Assembly (NCBI GenBank): GCA_019689675.1
Contig: JADGGZ010000002.1
Span: 1 to 61,803, forward strand
Length of the DNA: 61,803 nt
Direction of reading: 5' to 3'
Source of the DNA: Rhodospirillales bacterium
GTDB taxonomy: Bacteria > Pseudomonadota > Alphaproteobacteria > ATCC43930 > CGMCC-115725
Shown here: positions 35,012 through 44,768 of the stretch, one piece after another
Position numbering within the stretch: position 1 is the stretch's first letter
Layout: each line of letters opens with the position of its first letter
The notes under the pieces: generated by a model
The model's database searches: none
What the model was told of the DNA's origin: nothing
The model's input: the letters and a program-made list of their open reading frames with translations, nothing else
Made by a program: the position numbers and the translations under genes

Positions 35012-36541
35012 ATGTTCGAGCAGCTCGGCACAGCGATCCTCGACCTTCTGCAGCTGAAGTTCCTCGTCCCGCTGGTCATCGGAACCTTCGTCGGCGTCGT
35101 CGGCGGCGCCCTGCCGGGCGTCACCATTACAATGACGATCATCGTCGTGCTGCCTTTCACCTTCGGCCTCGATCCGCTGCAGGGCCTCGCTGCCATGACC
35201 GGGGTCTATGTCGGCGGCTCCGCCGGCGGGCTCGTCACAGCGGTGCTTCTCGGAATTCCGGGCACGCCCTCGGCGATCGCGACGACGTTCGACGGCTACA
35301 CGATGCGGCGGAACGGCGAGCCGGGGCGGGCGCTCTGGCTCGGGATCTGGGCATCGTGCTTCGGCGGGCTGCTCGGCGGCGTATTCCTCATCGCCACGAC
35401 GGGCCCCCTGGCGGCGATCGCGCTCGAGTTCGGCCCGTGGGAGTTCTTCGCGCTCTTCATCTTCGCGCTGTCGATGGTGGTGGGCCTTACCGAAGACTCT
35501 CTCCTCAAGGGCCTCCTCGCCGGCACGTTCGGGCTCCTCGTCACGACTTTCGGCAGCGATCCGATCATGAGCGTGCCGCGCTTCACGTTCGGCACCGAGT
35601 TCTTGCGCGGCGGCTTCGATTTTCTTCCCGTGCTCATCGGCATCTTCGCCTTTGCGCAGATCATGACCGAGCTCGAGAAGATGCACGGGGGATCCGGTTC
35701 GGGCGGCGCGCGCGCGGCTACACCGAACCTCAAGATCGCGCAGCTCAAGGTGATAGGCGAGATCCTCGCCCGGCCGGTGCTGCTCCTCTGGTCGACCGCA
35801 GTCGGGCTCCTCATCGGCGTGCTGCCGGCGATCGGCGGCAGCGCCGCGAGCGTCATGGCCTACGACCAGGCGAAGAAGATTTCACGCAGGCCCGAGCGGT
35901 TCGGAACCGGCATTCCGGAGGGCATTATCGCGTCGGAATCCTCCAATAACGCCAATGTCGGCGGCTCGCTCGTGACCATCATGGCGTTCGGGATTCCCGG
36001 CGACGCCGTCACCGCCGTGATGCTCGGCGCGATGACGATTCACGGCATCCAGTCGGGACCGCTCTTCATGGTGCAAGAGGCGAAGCTCGCCTACGGAATC
36101 TTCGCAGCCTACCTTCTCGCCCATCCGATCATGATCATCGTGATGGCCTTGGGGGCACGGTTCTTCCTGCGCGTCGTAACCGTGCCCAAGTCGGCGCTCG
36201 TGCCGATCGTCCTCGTGCTGTGCACGGTCGGGGCCTACGCGCTCAAGAACACGATCGACAACGTGTGGGTGCTGGCGCTCTTCGGGGTCTTCGGCTACGC
36301 GCTCGTGAAGCTCAAATTCCCGCTGGCGCCGGTCATTCTCGGCCTCATCCTCGGCGATCAGATCGAAGTCAATCTCGTGCGCGCGCTGATGAACGATCCC
36401 AACCCGCTTCTGTTCGTGACGCGGCCGATATCAGCGCTTCTGCTGGGGCTCTCGGTCGCTTCGGTCCTGTTTTCGCTATGGCAGCGCCGGCGTCAGGCGG
36501 CGCGCCTCGCCGCGCTCCCGGAGACGGCGCCGGATTTCTGA
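35012..36541 (+). CDS. tctA: Tripartite tricarboxylate transporter large membrane subunit
   Basis: The 509-residue protein has about 11-12 membrane helices and the family hallmarks GTFVGVVGGALPGVTITMTI, LLGIPGTPSAIATTFDGY and ALPGTPS-like repeats (GIPGDAVTAVMLGAM). It moves tricarboxylates or related acids, driven by a cation gradient. The operon order tctC-tctB-tctA is complete. The last helices end 21 bp from the end of the convergent aspartate dehydrogenase gene. Confidence 0.95.
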   Translation: MFEQLGTAILDLLQLKFLVPLVIGTFVGVVGGALPGVTITMTIIVVLPFTFGLDPLQGLAAMTGVYVGGSAGGLVTAVLLGIPGTPSAIATTFDGYTMRRNGEPGRALWLGIWASCFGGLLGGVFLIATTGPLAAIALEFGPWEFFALFIFALSMVVGLTEDSLLKGLLAGTFGLLVTTFGSDPIMSVPRFTFGTEFLRGGFDFLPVLIGIFAFAQIMTELEKMHGGSGSGGARAATPNLKIAQLKVIGEILARPVLLLWSTAVGLLIGVLPAIGGSAASVMAYDQAKKISRRPERFGTGIPEGIIASESSNNANVGGSLVTIMAFGIPGDAVTAVMLGAMTIHGIQSGPLFMVQEAKLAYGIFAAYLLAHPIMIIVMALGARFFLRVVTVPKSALVPIVLVLCTVGAYALKNTIDNVWVLALFGVFGYALVKLKFPLAPVILGLILGDQIEVNLVRALMNDPNPLLFVTRPISALLLGLSVASVLFSLWQRRRQAARLAALPETAPDF

Positions 36542-36562
36542 GCTTCCTTCCGGCCGGAGCGT

Positions 36563-37375
36563 TTACGTGCCGACGCGCAGCTCCGCGACGAGGCCGCGCA
36601 GCGCCGCAATGACGCTCAACGCCGTGATGCGGCCGGTTTTCGGGTTCTCGGCGGAGGGGAGATTTTCGATCGTCATCGAGAACTTCGCGCTGTCGCTGTC
36701 GACTTCGATGCGGTGCGTGTTGCGCTCGAGCGCCGGGTCGGCCCAGATCTCGAGCATCGTCCGGTCGGGTCCGATGCCTGCGAGGCTGAGGGCTGCAGCG
36801 ACGTTGACGTTCGCGGGAAAGCCACGCGCTCCCTCGCGGGCCGTTCCCTCGAAGACGCGCAGCGGCGCGATGAGGCCGTCGAGCGAGATTCCCTTCTGCT
36901 CGAGATGGGGCGCGCCGGCGAGACTGCGCGGCGGCTTGCGGGTCACCATGCGCACCGAATGTATCGTCCCCTCCGCCGCCGCGCGGACGGCGTCGAGACC
37001 GATGAGCGCGCCGGTCGGCACATGGATGCGGGCCCCTGTCTCCCTGGCGCGAGCGACCAGGTCGAAGTGGTCGAGGAGGGCTCCGACGCTGAGCGGCATC
37101 AGGAGCCGCCCGCGCTCGATCGCCGGCTCGGCTATGGCGCGGAAGAAGGCGCTCGGCACGGCCTCCACGACGATGTCCGCGCGATCGGCCAGGTCGCCGA
37201 GACCGACAACGTCGACCGGCGCGCCGAGTGCCGCGAGCCGCTCGCGGGCGCGGGCTTGGTCACGGGCGGAGACCGCGACGAGACGAAGACCCGGAATACC
37301 GGCCTGTAGGCGGCGGACCACCGCAGATCCGATGCCGCCCATGCCGCCGACGGCGACGCGAAGCTCCTTGCTCAT
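36563..37375 (-). CDS. Aspartate dehydrogenase, NadX-like
   Basis: The 270-residue protein has a Rossmann start (VAVGGMGGIGSAVVRRL) and the aspartate-dehydrogenase blocks VVEAVPSAFFRAIAEPA, VGALLDHFDLVARA, GALIGLDAVRAAAEGTIH, VTRKPPRSL and ANVNVAAALSLAGIGPD. It converts aspartate and NAD(P)+ to iminoaspartate or oxaloacetate, and in some bacteria it feeds NAD synthesis. Its ATG follows the gmhA stop with no gap (TGAATG), so the pair shares a transcript although no metabolic link is evident. Confidence 0.85.
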   Translation of the reverse strand: MSKELRVAVGGMGGIGSAVVRRLQAGIPGLRLVAVSARDQARARERLAALGAPVDVVGLGDLADRADIVVEAVPSAFFRAIAEPAIERGRLLMPLSVGALLDHFDLVARARETGARIHVPTGALIGLDAVRAAAEGTIHSVRMVTRKPPRSLAGAPHLEQKGISLDGLIAPLRVFEGTAREGARGFPANVNVAAALSLAGIGPDRTMLEIWADPALERNTHRIEVDSDSAKFSMTIENLPSAENPKTGRITALSVIAALRGLVAELRVGT

Positions 37376-37954
37376 TCAGACGAGCCCGAGCTCTTGCTCG
37401 AGCGCGCCGCAGAACATCTGGCCGAGCATGATGTGCATCTCCTGGATGCGGGCGGTGGTGTGCGAAGGCACGATCAGGAGCGGGTCGGCGAGACCGACGA
37501 GATCGCCGCCGTCCCGGCCGGAAAGCGCCGCGGCGACAAGCCCCATCCGCTTCGCCGTTTCGAGAGCGAGCGTGACGTTCCGGCTCTTGCCCGAGGTGGT
37601 GATCCCGATCGCGAGATCACCCTTCCGGCCGACCGCCTCCACCTGGCGGGCGAAAACCTGGTCGAAGCCGAGATCGTTCCCGATCGCGGTGAGGGTCGAT
37701 GTGTCGGTGGTAAGGGCCATCGCCGCGATCGGCGGCCGGTTCTTGACATAGCGGACGGAGAGCTCGGTGGCGAGGTGCTGGGCATCGCCTGCGCTGCCGC
37801 CGTTGCCGAAGAAGAGAAGCTTCCCGCCCCCGCGGACGGCGGCAACCGCCGCCTCGACGAGGCGTCGGAAGGGGGCCTCGCACGCCGCGGCGGTCGCCTT
37901 CAGGACGGCCTCGTGCTCGGCGAACTCGGCCCTGTAGAGCTCGGCAATATTCAT
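37376..37954 (-). CDS. gmhA: Sedoheptulose-7-phosphate isomerase / SIS protein
   Basis: The 192-residue SIS-domain protein matches Gmh[47 protein letters not shown], and the TTSGKSRNV phosphate-binding loop. GmhA makes D-glycero-D-manno-heptose-7-phosphate for LPS or capsule heptose. It is divergent from rfbB at the edge of the surface-sugar locus. Its start is 13 bases downstream of a TATAAC -10 box, so its leader is nearly absent. Confidence 0.92.
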   Translation of the reverse strand: MNIAELYRAEFAEHEAVLKATAAACEAPFRRLVEAAVAAVRGGGKLLFFGNGGSAGDAQHLATELSVRYVKNRPPIAAMALTTDTSTLTAIGNDLGFDQVFARQVEAVGRKGDLAIGITTSGKSRNVTLALETAKRMGLVAAALSGRDGGDLVGLADPLLIVPSHTTARIQEMHIMLGQMFCGALEQELGLV

Positions 37955-37966
37955 CTAGGCTTCGGC

Positions 37967-37995
37967 GTTATACGGTTCGCGAACGGCAACGGAAA
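37967..37995 (-). promoter_or_regulatory. gmhA promoter
   Basis: TTTCCG (37995-37990, minus) and TATAAC (37972-37967) lie 17 bp apart. The start point would fall about 5 nt before the gmhA ATG (37954), so the message has almost no leader and there is no Shine-Dalgarno. Because the plus-strand gene rfbB starts 10 bp beyond the -35, the two genes share this region. Confidence 0.5.
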
Positions 37996-38004
37996 GCGCT
38001 CGTT

Positions 38005-39060
38005 TTGAAGATTCTCGTCACAGGCGGAGCCGGGTTCATCGGCACCAATCTCGTCCGTCATCTCCTCGCCGAAGGGATCCAGGTCGTCAATCTCGACAAA
38101 TTGACTTACGCGGGCTCTAACCCGCCTCTCGGCGAGCTCGCCCGGCCCGACCGCTATTGCCTCGAAGTCGCAGATATCGCCGACCGCGCGGCGGTCTCGG
38201 CCATCCTCGAGCGCCACGCCCCTGACGTGGTGATGCATCTTGCGGCGGAAACGCACGTCGACCGCTCGATCGACGGTCCCGACGAGTTCATCCGCACGAA
38301 CCTCGTCGGCACGTTCGAGCTCCTGGAGGCGGTGCGCGGCTATTGGGAACGGCTTCCCGCCGGCCGCCGCGCCTCCTTCCGCTTCCACCACGTCTCGACC
38401 GACGAGGTGTTCGGCTCGCTCGGCCCCGAAGGGTTTTTTACCGAGACCACGGCCTACGCGCCCAACAGCCCCTATTCGGCGAGCAAGGCCGGTGCGGACC
38501 ATCTCGTCCGCGCCTGGCACCACACCTACGGTCTTCCCGTCGTGACGACGAACTGCTCGAACAATTACGGCCCGTGGCAGTTCCCCGAAAAGTTGATTCC
38601 GCTCACGATCCTCAACGCGCTCGAGGGGAAGCCGCTTCCGGTCTACGGCCGGGGAGAGAACGTGCGGGACTGGCTCCATGTCGAGGACCATGCCCGCGCC
38701 CTCCACCTCGTGCTGCAGCGCGGCCGCCTCGGCGAGACCTACAACATCGGCGGCGGCGCCGAGCGGCGGAATATCGACATCGTGAGGCGGATCTGCGCGA
38801 TTCTCGACGAGATCCGTCCCGAAGGAAAACCGCACGAGCGGCTCATCACGTTCGTCGCCGACCGGCCTGGGCACGACCTCCGTTACGCGATCGACGACCG
38901 CAAGCTGCGCAGCGAACTCGGCTGGTCGCCGCGCGAGAGCCTCGACACGGGGCTGAGGAAGACCGTCCTCTGGTACCTCGAGAACCGTGCCTGGTGGGAG
39001 CCGATCCGATCCGGCGTCTATCGGGGAGAAAGATTGGGGAAGGGGCGGAGCGCGGCATGA
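38005..39060 (+). CDS. rfbB: dTDP-glucose 4,6-dehydratase
   Basis: The 351-residue SDR enzyme begins [21 protein letters not shown] with the NAD-binding motif. Further blocks are [23 protein letters not shown], the catalytic Tyr-Lys [15 protein letters not shown] and [15 protein letters not shown]. It makes dTDP-4-keto-6-deoxyglucose for rhamnose or other deoxysugars. TTG 38005 is the start because no ATG precedes the MKILVTGG sequence. Its TGA overlaps rfbA as ATGA. Confidence 0.95.
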   Translation: MKILVTGGAGFIGTNLVRHLLAEGIQVVNLDKLTYAGSNPPLGELARPDRYCLEVADIADRAAVSAILERHAPDVVMHLAAETHVDRSIDGPDEFIRTNLVGTFELLEAVRGYWERLPAGRRASFRFHHVSTDEVFGSLGPEGFFTETTAYAPNSPYSASKAGADHLVRAWHHTYGLPVVTTNCSNNYGPWQFPEKLIPLTILNALEGKPLPVYGRGENVRDWLHVEDHARALHLVLQRGRLGETYNIGGGAERRNIDIVRRICAILDEIRPEGKPHERLITFVADRPGHDLRYAIDDRKLRSELGWSPRESLDTGLRKTVLWYLENRAWWEPIRSGVYRGERLGKGRSAA

Positions 39061-39935
39061 AAGGCATCATTCTCGCCGGCGGCTCGGGCACGCGGCTCTA
39101 CCCGCTGACGCGCGGCGTCTCGAAGCAGCTGCTGCCCGTCTACGACAAGCCGATGATCTACTACCCGCTGTCGACGCTGATGCTGGCGGGCATTCGCGAC
39201 ATTCTCGTTATCACGACGCCGACCGAACAGCAGCGCTTCAAGGATCTCCTCGGCGATGGCGCGCAGTGGGGCATCGCGATCACCTACGCGGCGCAGCCGA
39301 AGCCCGAAGGCCTCGCTCAAGCCTTCCTAATCGGCCGGGATTTTCTCTCCGGCGGAGGCGGTGCGCTCATGCTGGGCGACAATTTGCTCTACGGCGACGG
39401 CCTCGGCGCGATGCTCGCGCGCGCCAAGGCGCAGAGCGACGGCGCCACGGTGTTCGCCTATCGTGTCGGCAATCCCGAGGCCTACGGCGTCGTCGAGTTC
39501 GACCGCGACGGACGCGCGCTTTCGATCGAGGAGAAGCCGAAGGCGCCGCGGTCGGACTGGGCGGTGACCGGGCTCTACTTCTACGACCGCGACGTCGCCG
39601 ACATCGCCGCGACTCTGAAGCCCTCGGGGCGCGGCGAGCTGGAGATCACCGATCTCAACAACGTGTACTTGAAGGCTGGAAAGCTCCATGTGGAGCGGCT
39701 GGGGCGCGGCTATGCCTGGTTCGACACCGGCACGCACGATTCCCTGCTCGAGGCGTCGGAGTTCGTCCGCACGCTCGAGAAGCGCACAGGGCAGAAGATC
39801 GGCTGCGTCGAGGAAGTCGCGTACCGGCAGGGCTTCATCGACGTCGAGCAGCTTCTCCGCCTCGCCGAGGCGAACGGCAAGTCGGGCTACGGCCGCTATC
39901 TCGAGCGCCTCGCCGAAGAAGACGACGAAGCGTGA
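39057..39935 (+). CDS. rfbA: Glucose-1-phosphate thymidylyltransferase
   Basis: The 292-residue enzyme has the nucleotidyltransferase signature [32 protein letters not shown], split here into the G-rich loop and the Lys-containing segment. [10 protein letters not shown] and [12 protein letters not shown] follow. It makes dTDP-glucose, the substrate for RfbB. Translation is coupled to rfbB. The next steps to dTDP-rhamnose (rfbC, rfbD) are not in the window, so the final sugar may differ. Confidence 0.95.
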   Translation: MKGIILAGGSGTRLYPLTRGVSKQLLPVYDKPMIYYPLSTLMLAGIRDILVITTPTEQQRFKDLLGDGAQWGIAITYAAQPKPEGLAQAFLIGRDFLSGGGGALMLGDNLLYGDGLGAMLARAKAQSDGATVFAYRVGNPEAYGVVEFDRDGRALSIEEKPKAPRSDWAVTGLYFYDRDVADIAATLKPSGRGELEITDLNNVYLKAGKLHVERLGRGYAWFDTGTHDSLLEASEFVRTLEKRTGQKIGCVEEVAYRQGFIDVEQLLRLAEANGKSGYGRYLERLAEEDDEA

Positions 39936-39987
39936 GCGCCTCGGCCCGAGGAAATCGCGGCAAGGCACCTCTCGACGAGGCGGGGAC

Positions 39988-41190
39988 CTACAGCGCCTTC
40001 TCGAGCGCCGCGAGGAAGAGGCGGGCCTGCGTCTCGCGGGTGTGGCGGGGCGCGGCGGCGAGGCTCGCGCGGGCGAGGCGGCCGCGCAGCTCCGCGTCGC
40101 CTTCGAGGCGGCGCACCGCGGCGGCGAGCGCCTCGGGGCACGCCGCGGGCACCCAAACGCCCGCCCCGTCCCGTTCGACGATCCGCCGCGCCTCTCCATC
40201 CGGAGAGACGAGGAGAACCGGCAGTCCCATTCCCATCGCCTCGAAGATCTTCGACGGGATCACCTCGCCGAACGCCGGCGAGTCCTTGAGGTGCACGAGC
40301 GCCACGTCGCAGAGCGACCACACGGAGGGCATCCGCTCCTTCGGCTGGCGCGGCACGAACACGGCGTTGGGAATCCCGCGGGCGCTTTCGACCAGCTTCT
40401 CGCGCTCGGCACCCGAGCCGACGAAGAGGAACGTGACGTCCGGCACCAGCGCCGCCGCCCGAACGGCGTTTCCGAGATCGTGCGCCATGCCGTGCGTTCC
40501 GACATAGCCCACCGTGAAGCGGCGCTCGAGCCCCAATTCGGCCGCGAGCGCCTCGTCGCGCGGCCGAGGGCTGTAGCGCGGCAGATCGACCCCGTTGAGG
40601 ATGACGTCGATCTTCCCGGCCGGGATGCCGCGGCGGACGAGATCCTCCTTGAACGTTTCGGTAAGGGCCACGACGCGTGCCGAGCGGCGATAAAGGAAGA
40701 GCTCCAGCGCCTCGAGCACTCCGATAATCCGCGAATCCGGCAGGGCGCCGACAGCGACGATCGAGCGCGGCCAGAGATCCCCGAGCTCGAAGACGAAAGG
40801 CAGGCGTCGCACGTCGGCGAGCGCCCAGCCGCCGACCGCGGCGAAGAATTGCGGCGAGGTCGCGACGACGATGTCCGGACGCTTCAGGAAAAGACCCTGG
40901 ACGAAGGCCGACGCCATGAAGCTCATGAAGTCGAGCGTGCGCAGCACGACGCCCTGGTTAGCCGTCATGTACGTCTTGACGCGAATCACCTCGATCCCGT
41001 CGATCATTTCCCGCTGCCGCCACCGGTTGCGGTAGCCTGGGAAAAGCTTTCCCTCGGGAAAATTCGGCGCCGAGGTGAGGACGGTCACCTCGTGGCCCCA
41101 CCGGACCCAATAGACCGCGCGCTCGTAGACGCGGGTGGCGGCCGCGTTCACCTCAGGCGGAAAGTTCTCGGTAAGGAAGAGGATCCTCAA
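39988..41190 (-). CDS. Glycosyltransferase family 4, WbuB-like
   Basis: The 400-residue protein begins LRILFLTENFPPEVNAAATRVYE and has the GT-B layout with the C-terminal nucleotide-sugar site SPAFGEVIPSKIFEAMGMGLPVLL. Similar proteins add N-acetylfucosamine or related sugars in O-antigen assembly. The start is TTG 41190, which shares TTGA with the asnB stop. It is the last gene of the long minus-strand operon and ends 52 bp from the convergent rfbA. Donor and acceptor are unknown. Confidence 0.88.
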   Translation of the reverse strand: MRILFLTENFPPEVNAAATRVYERAVYWVRWGHEVTVLTSAPNFPEGKLFPGYRNRWRQREMIDGIEVIRVKTYMTANQGVVLRTLDFMSFMASAFVQGLFLKRPDIVVATSPQFFAAVGGWALADVRRLPFVFELGDLWPRSIVAVGALPDSRIIGVLEALELFLYRRSARVVALTETFKEDLVRRGIPAGKIDVILNGVDLPRYSPRPRDEALAAELGLERRFTVGYVGTHGMAHDLGNAVRAAALVPDVTFLFVGSGAEREKLVESARGIPNAVFVPRQPKERMPSVWSLCDVALVHLKDSPAFGEVIPSKIFEAMGMGLPVLLVSPDGEARRIVERDGAGVWVPAACPEALAAAVRRLEGDAELRGRLARASLAAAPRHTRETQARLFLAALEKAL

Positions 41191-42983
41191 CGGTCCGCCC
41201 AGGCCGAGAGAACGATGAGGCCCCAGAGCTTCACGGAATGGTCGCGCCCGCGCTCGGAAAGAAGTCGCTTCACCGGCGCCCAGGCGATGCCGAGCCGCTC
41301 CAGCCGCTCCGGCCGGAGATGGGTCTCCGCGAGCGGCTTCAGCGGGCCCTCGAGCCAGAGCCCGATCGGCGCGTTGAAGCCGCGTTTGGGACGGTCGACG
41401 ATCTCCGCCGGGAGAAGCCGACGGGCGACGGCGCGGAGAAGCCGCTTGCGCTGCCGCATGACGGGCGGGAAACGGCCGACCGCCTCGACGAGCCGATGGT
41501 CGAGCAGCGGAAGCCGCAGCTCCAGCGCTCGCGCCATGCTCATCGCGTCGCCATAGGCGAGGATGTTGCCCGGAAGAAACGTCGCAAGGTCCGTCTCCTG
41601 CATCGCATCGAGCGGGTGCGGAGAGGATGCGACACGATAGCGCGCAGCGATCGGGCTCTCGGCGGTGGTGCTCAGCATCTCTTCGCGCTCCTCGGGCGTG
41701 AAGTACTCGACCCAGGAGGCGTACATCTCGGCATCCGGCCGGTCGGCGGCGACCAGGAACTCGCGCGCGCGGCGAAGCGAATGGCGTCCCGCCCGGCTTT
41801 CGGGGATGAACCGGCTCGCCGCCGCCGCGGCGCGGCGGAGCGGGCGGGGAAGGCGGCGCCATTTCTGCGCGAGTAGGCCGCCATCGTAGCGCGGGTACCC
41901 GCCGAAAACCTCGTCTCCTCCGTCTCCAACGAGCGCCACCGTCACGTGCTCGCGCGCCTTCCGCGCAAGGTCGGCGACGAGGAAGGCGGTCGGGTTTCCG
42001 AACGGCTCTCCGAAACGGTCGAGAAGCAGCGCGAGATCGACCTCGGGCGAGGCGGGCAATTCCGTGTGCCAGGAGCGGACGTGGTTCGCCACGACGGCCG
42101 CCGCGTCCCGCTCGTCATAGGCCGGCTCCGCGAACGTCATCGTGAAGGTGCGCGGCGGACCCGTCTCGGCGACCAGTGCCGCAACGACGGAAGAATCGAT
42201 GCCGCCCGAGAGGAAGCAGCCGACGGGAACGTCGGACACGAGATGGTCGCGTACCGCCCGGCGCAGCAGCGGCAGCACCTCCTCGACCGCCTCGTCGAGG
42301 GAGAGGCTCCGGTCGCCGGGGACGCGCGGCCGCCACCATGGGGCGGGTCCTTCCAGAACGCCTCGCCGCAATCGCAGGAAGTGACCCGGCGGAAGCTTCC
42401 GGATGCCTTTGCGCATCGTCAGCGGCGCCGGGACGTAGAGGCAGGCGAGATATTGCGAGAGCGCCTCGCCGTCGAGCGTCAGATCGATCCCCGGATGCGC
42501 CTCCAGCGCCCGGAGCTCGGACGCGAAGGCGATGCCGCCCGGCACCTCGCCCCAGACGAGAGGCTTGATGCCGAGCCGGTCGCGGGCGAGAAGCAGCGTC
42601 TCGTTCGCGCGATCCCAGAGAGCGAGCGCGAACATGCCCACGAGCTTCGGCAGCGCCGCTTCGCCCTCCCGAGCGAGGAGGCGCAGCAAGACTTCGGTGT
42701 CGCTCTGCGTCGCGAAGCGCTCGCCGAGGGCCTCGAGCTCGGCACGAAGCGCCCGGTAATTGTAGAGCTCGCCGTTATAGGTGATGACGAAACGGCCGTC
42801 GGGCGAGAGCATCGGCTGCCGCCCGTCCGGGCTCGGGTCGATGATGGCGAGCCGCGCATGGGCGAGGCCGACGCCGCCTTCCTGCCAGGTGCCGTCGCCG
42901 TCCGGCCCGCGATGGGCGACGCGCGTCAGCATCGTGCGGAGAACCTCGGGGGCGACTGCGGTTCCGCCCGCTATGCCGCACAT
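41187..42983 (-). CDS. AsnB-type glutamine amidotransferase, copy 1
   Basis: The 598-residue protein has an N-terminal glutaminase domain with the nucleophile Cys2 (MCGIAGGTAV), AHRGPDGDG and the RLGIKPL-type junction. The C-terminal synthetase domain has the PP-motif FLSGGIDSSVVAAL, GDGGDEVFGGYPRY and RPKRGFNAPIG. Family members make asparagine, but paralogs inside polysaccharide clusters amidate sugar acids. The start overlaps the upstream GT by 13 bp. Its stop overlaps the last GT as TTGA. Glutaminase and ATP motifs look intact. Confidence 0.92.
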   Translation of the reverse strand: MCGIAGGTAVAPEVLRTMLTRVAHRGPDGDGTWQEGGVGLAHARLAIIDPSPDGRQPMLSPDGRFVITYNGELYNYRALRAELEALGERFATQSDTEVLLRLLAREGEAALPKLVGMFALALWDRANETLLLARDRLGIKPLVWGEVPGGIAFASELRALEAHPGIDLTLDGEALSQYLACLYVPAPLTMRKGIRKLPPGHFLRLRRGVLEGPAPWWRPRVPGDRSLSLDEAVEEVLPLLRRAVRDHLVSDVPVGCFLSGGIDSSVVAALVAETGPPRTFTMTFAEPAYDERDAAAVVANHVRSWHTELPASPEVDLALLLDRFGEPFGNPTAFLVADLARKAREHVTVALVGDGGDEVFGGYPRYDGGLLAQKWRRLPRPLRRAAAAASRFIPESRAGRHSLRRAREFLVAADRPDAEMYASWVEYFTPEEREEMLSTTAESPIAARYRVASSPHPLDAMQETDLATFLPGNILAYGDAMSMARALELRLPLLDHRLVEAVGRFPPVMRQRKRLLRAVARRLLPAEIVDRPKRGFNAPIGLWLEGPLKPLAETHLRPERLERLGIAWAPVKRLLSERGRDHSVKLWGLIVLSAWADR

Positions 42984-43984
42984 CGCCTGAGCACCTCTGC
43001 AGTTCGCGCTGCCGTCTTTTCCCACGTGAACTCGCGCGCCCGTGCGGCGGCCTCGGCGCCGAGGGAGGAGCGCAGCGACGCGTCCTCGAGCAGCGCGAGA
43101 ACCGCGCGGCGGAGATCGGTCGGGTCGGCAGGGTCGAAATAGAGCGCCGCCTCGCCGGCGATCTCGGGCATCGCGGCCGCGCGGGCGACCGCGACCGGGG
43201 CGCCGCACGCCATCGCCTCGAGGAGCGGCATCCCGAAGCTCTCGACTTTCGATGGAAAGACGAACACGGCGCAGTGCCGATAGAGGCCGACGAGGTCGGC
43301 CTGGGGAACGCGGCCGAGAAAGGTGACGTTCGCTGGCGCGCGCCGCTTCAGAGCGGCGGCGTAGCCCGGGTCGGGCTCGCCTCCCGCGACGAGTATCCGC
43401 ACCGGAAGCTCCGCGGCGAAGAGCGCTTCGAGGTTCTTCTGAACATAGAGATCGGAGACGGCGAGAACGAAGTCCTGGCGTCGCGCCGCGGGGTCGGGTG
43501 AGAAGATCGGATCGACGCCGTGCGGGATCACGACTCCGCCCGTCTCGCGCGCGACATAGGACGAGACGGCGATCGCACCCTTTGCCGCCGCCCGCGAAAG
43601 ACGCGTCATCCCGGACAAGGCGTGCCAGTAGAGGCGCTGACGCAAGCGGCTCTCGATGCGTCCGACCGAAAGCGCGTTCTGCATGACGAGCACCTGCCGG
43701 CGGACCGCGAGCGGGCCGTAGTTCGCGGGAGAGAGGAGTACGTCCGCACCGATCCGACGAAAGAGCGCCGGCACCCTGACTTGTTCCCACAGCATGAGCG
43801 CTGGCAACGCCGAAGGCAGCTCGACGCGATGAAGCGTCGCGCAGGCGGAGAGCGGCTCGAGCGCCGATTGCGCCGGGCTCATCAGCACGTGGATCTCGAA
43901 CCCGTCGAACCGCGGCAGGAGATTGAGAAGATAGGTCACTCCGCCGCCGGCCTTCGCGTGGATCGCGTTGACGAGAAGCCTCAT
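42971..43984 (-). CDS. Glycosyltransferase family 4
   Basis: The 337-residue GT-B protein begins MRLLVNAIHAKAGGGVTYLLNLL and has the WbdA/mannosyltransferase-like blocks MTRLSRAAAKGAIAVSSYVA, PHGVDPIFSP, VSDLYVQKNLEALF and FVFPSKVESFGMPLLEAMACG. It probably adds a sugar in the cytoplasm to the lipid-linked repeat unit. It is translated in the same operon as the methyltransferase upstream and AsnB downstream. Confidence 0.88.
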   Translation of the reverse strand: MRLLVNAIHAKAGGGVTYLLNLLPRFDGFEIHVLMSPAQSALEPLSACATLHRVELPSALPALMLWEQVRVPALFRRIGADVLLSPANYGPLAVRRQVLVMQNALSVGRIESRLRQRLYWHALSGMTRLSRAAAKGAIAVSSYVARETGGVVIPHGVDPIFSPDPAARRQDFVLAVSDLYVQKNLEALFAAELPVRILVAGGEPDPGYAAALKRRAPANVTFLGRVPQADLVGLYRHCAVFVFPSKVESFGMPLLEAMACGAPVAVARAAAMPEIAGEAALYFDPADPTDLRRAVLALLEDASLRSSLGAEAAARAREFTWEKTAARTAEVLRRCAA

Positions 43985-44003
43985 TCCCGGTGCTCGGACC
44001 CGA

Positions 44004-44768
44004 CTACTTCGTCGCGCGCACGGTCCGAAAGAACCCGACCGTGTCGGGCATCATTGCTGCGATCGGTCGGGGCAAGCGCCGCGTGTCGTAAGGGGTGAGA
44101 ATCGGCGTCGACTCGACGGCGGTGAAGCGCTCGAAGAGTCTCGCGATCTCCGCGCCGGTGTAGGCCTTGGTGCCGATGCTCTCGAGATGGTGCCAGAGCA
44201 CGTCGCGGAAGCTGCGCCACGGCCTGCCGACGAGGAGAGCGTGGCGTACCCAGAGCTCCAGCGTGACGAGGGCGCGGCGGTTGTAGAGCATACCGAGAAA
44301 GAGTCCACCGGGCCGCAAGACGCGGTGAATCTCGGCAACGATCGCTTCGGGTCTCTCGGAGTGGTGGATGACGCCCCAGGAATAGACGAGATCGAAGCTT
44401 TCGTCCGGAAAGGGCAGGTGCTCGGCGTCGACGCGCTGCAGCGTCGAGTGAAAGCCGTAGAGCCGCAATCTTGCCGCGGTCGTGTCTATCGCCTCTTTGG
44501 TCAGGTCGACGCCGAAGCACTCGCACCCGGCGCGCGCCCATTGCAGATGATCGGTCCCCGCGCCGACGCCGACCTCGAGGATCTTCTTGCCGCGGTGCCG
44601 CGTGAACTGGACGAAGCCGTGGATGAAGGGCTCTAGGCGGTAGCGGTTCTCCTCGATCGCTTCGAACCATTCGCGCGACCCCTTCTCGAACGGCCTTGCG
44701 AGCTCGGCGTCCGTGCCGCAGGCGCCTGCCTCCCAGAAGGCGCGGACCTGGTCGTTGAGTGTCGTCAT
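44004..44768 (-). CDS. SAM-dependent methyltransferase
   Basis: The 254-residue protein has a class I Rossmann methyltransferase core: ILEVGVGAGTDHLQWARAG (motif I), FGVDLTKEAID, DLVYSWGVIHHSERPE (motif IV) and HRVLRPGGLFLG. Such enzymes in surface-glycan clusters methylate sugars, or are linked to capping and regulating chain length. ATG 44768 overlaps the GT stop as ATGA. Substrate cannot be told from sequence. Confidence 0.85.
   Translation of the reverse strand: MTTLNDQVRAFWEAGACGTDAELARPFEKGSREWFEAIEENRYRLEPFIHGFVQFTRHRGKKILEVGVGAGTDHLQWARAGCECFGVDLTKEAIDTTAARLRLYGFHSTLQRVDAEHLPFPDESFDLVYSWGVIHHSERPEAIVAEIHRVLRPGGLFLGMLYNRRALVTLELWVRHALLVGRPWRSFRDVLWHHLESIGTKAYTGAEIARLFERFTAVESTPILTPYDTRRLPRPIAAMMPDTVGFFRTVRATK

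Noticed and set aside
44636-44647. GGCGGTAGCGGT, another ops-like sequence on the plus strand
   Set aside because: It matches 10 of 12 bases and lies inside the methyltransferase coding region, antisense to the operon, so chance is the better explanation.
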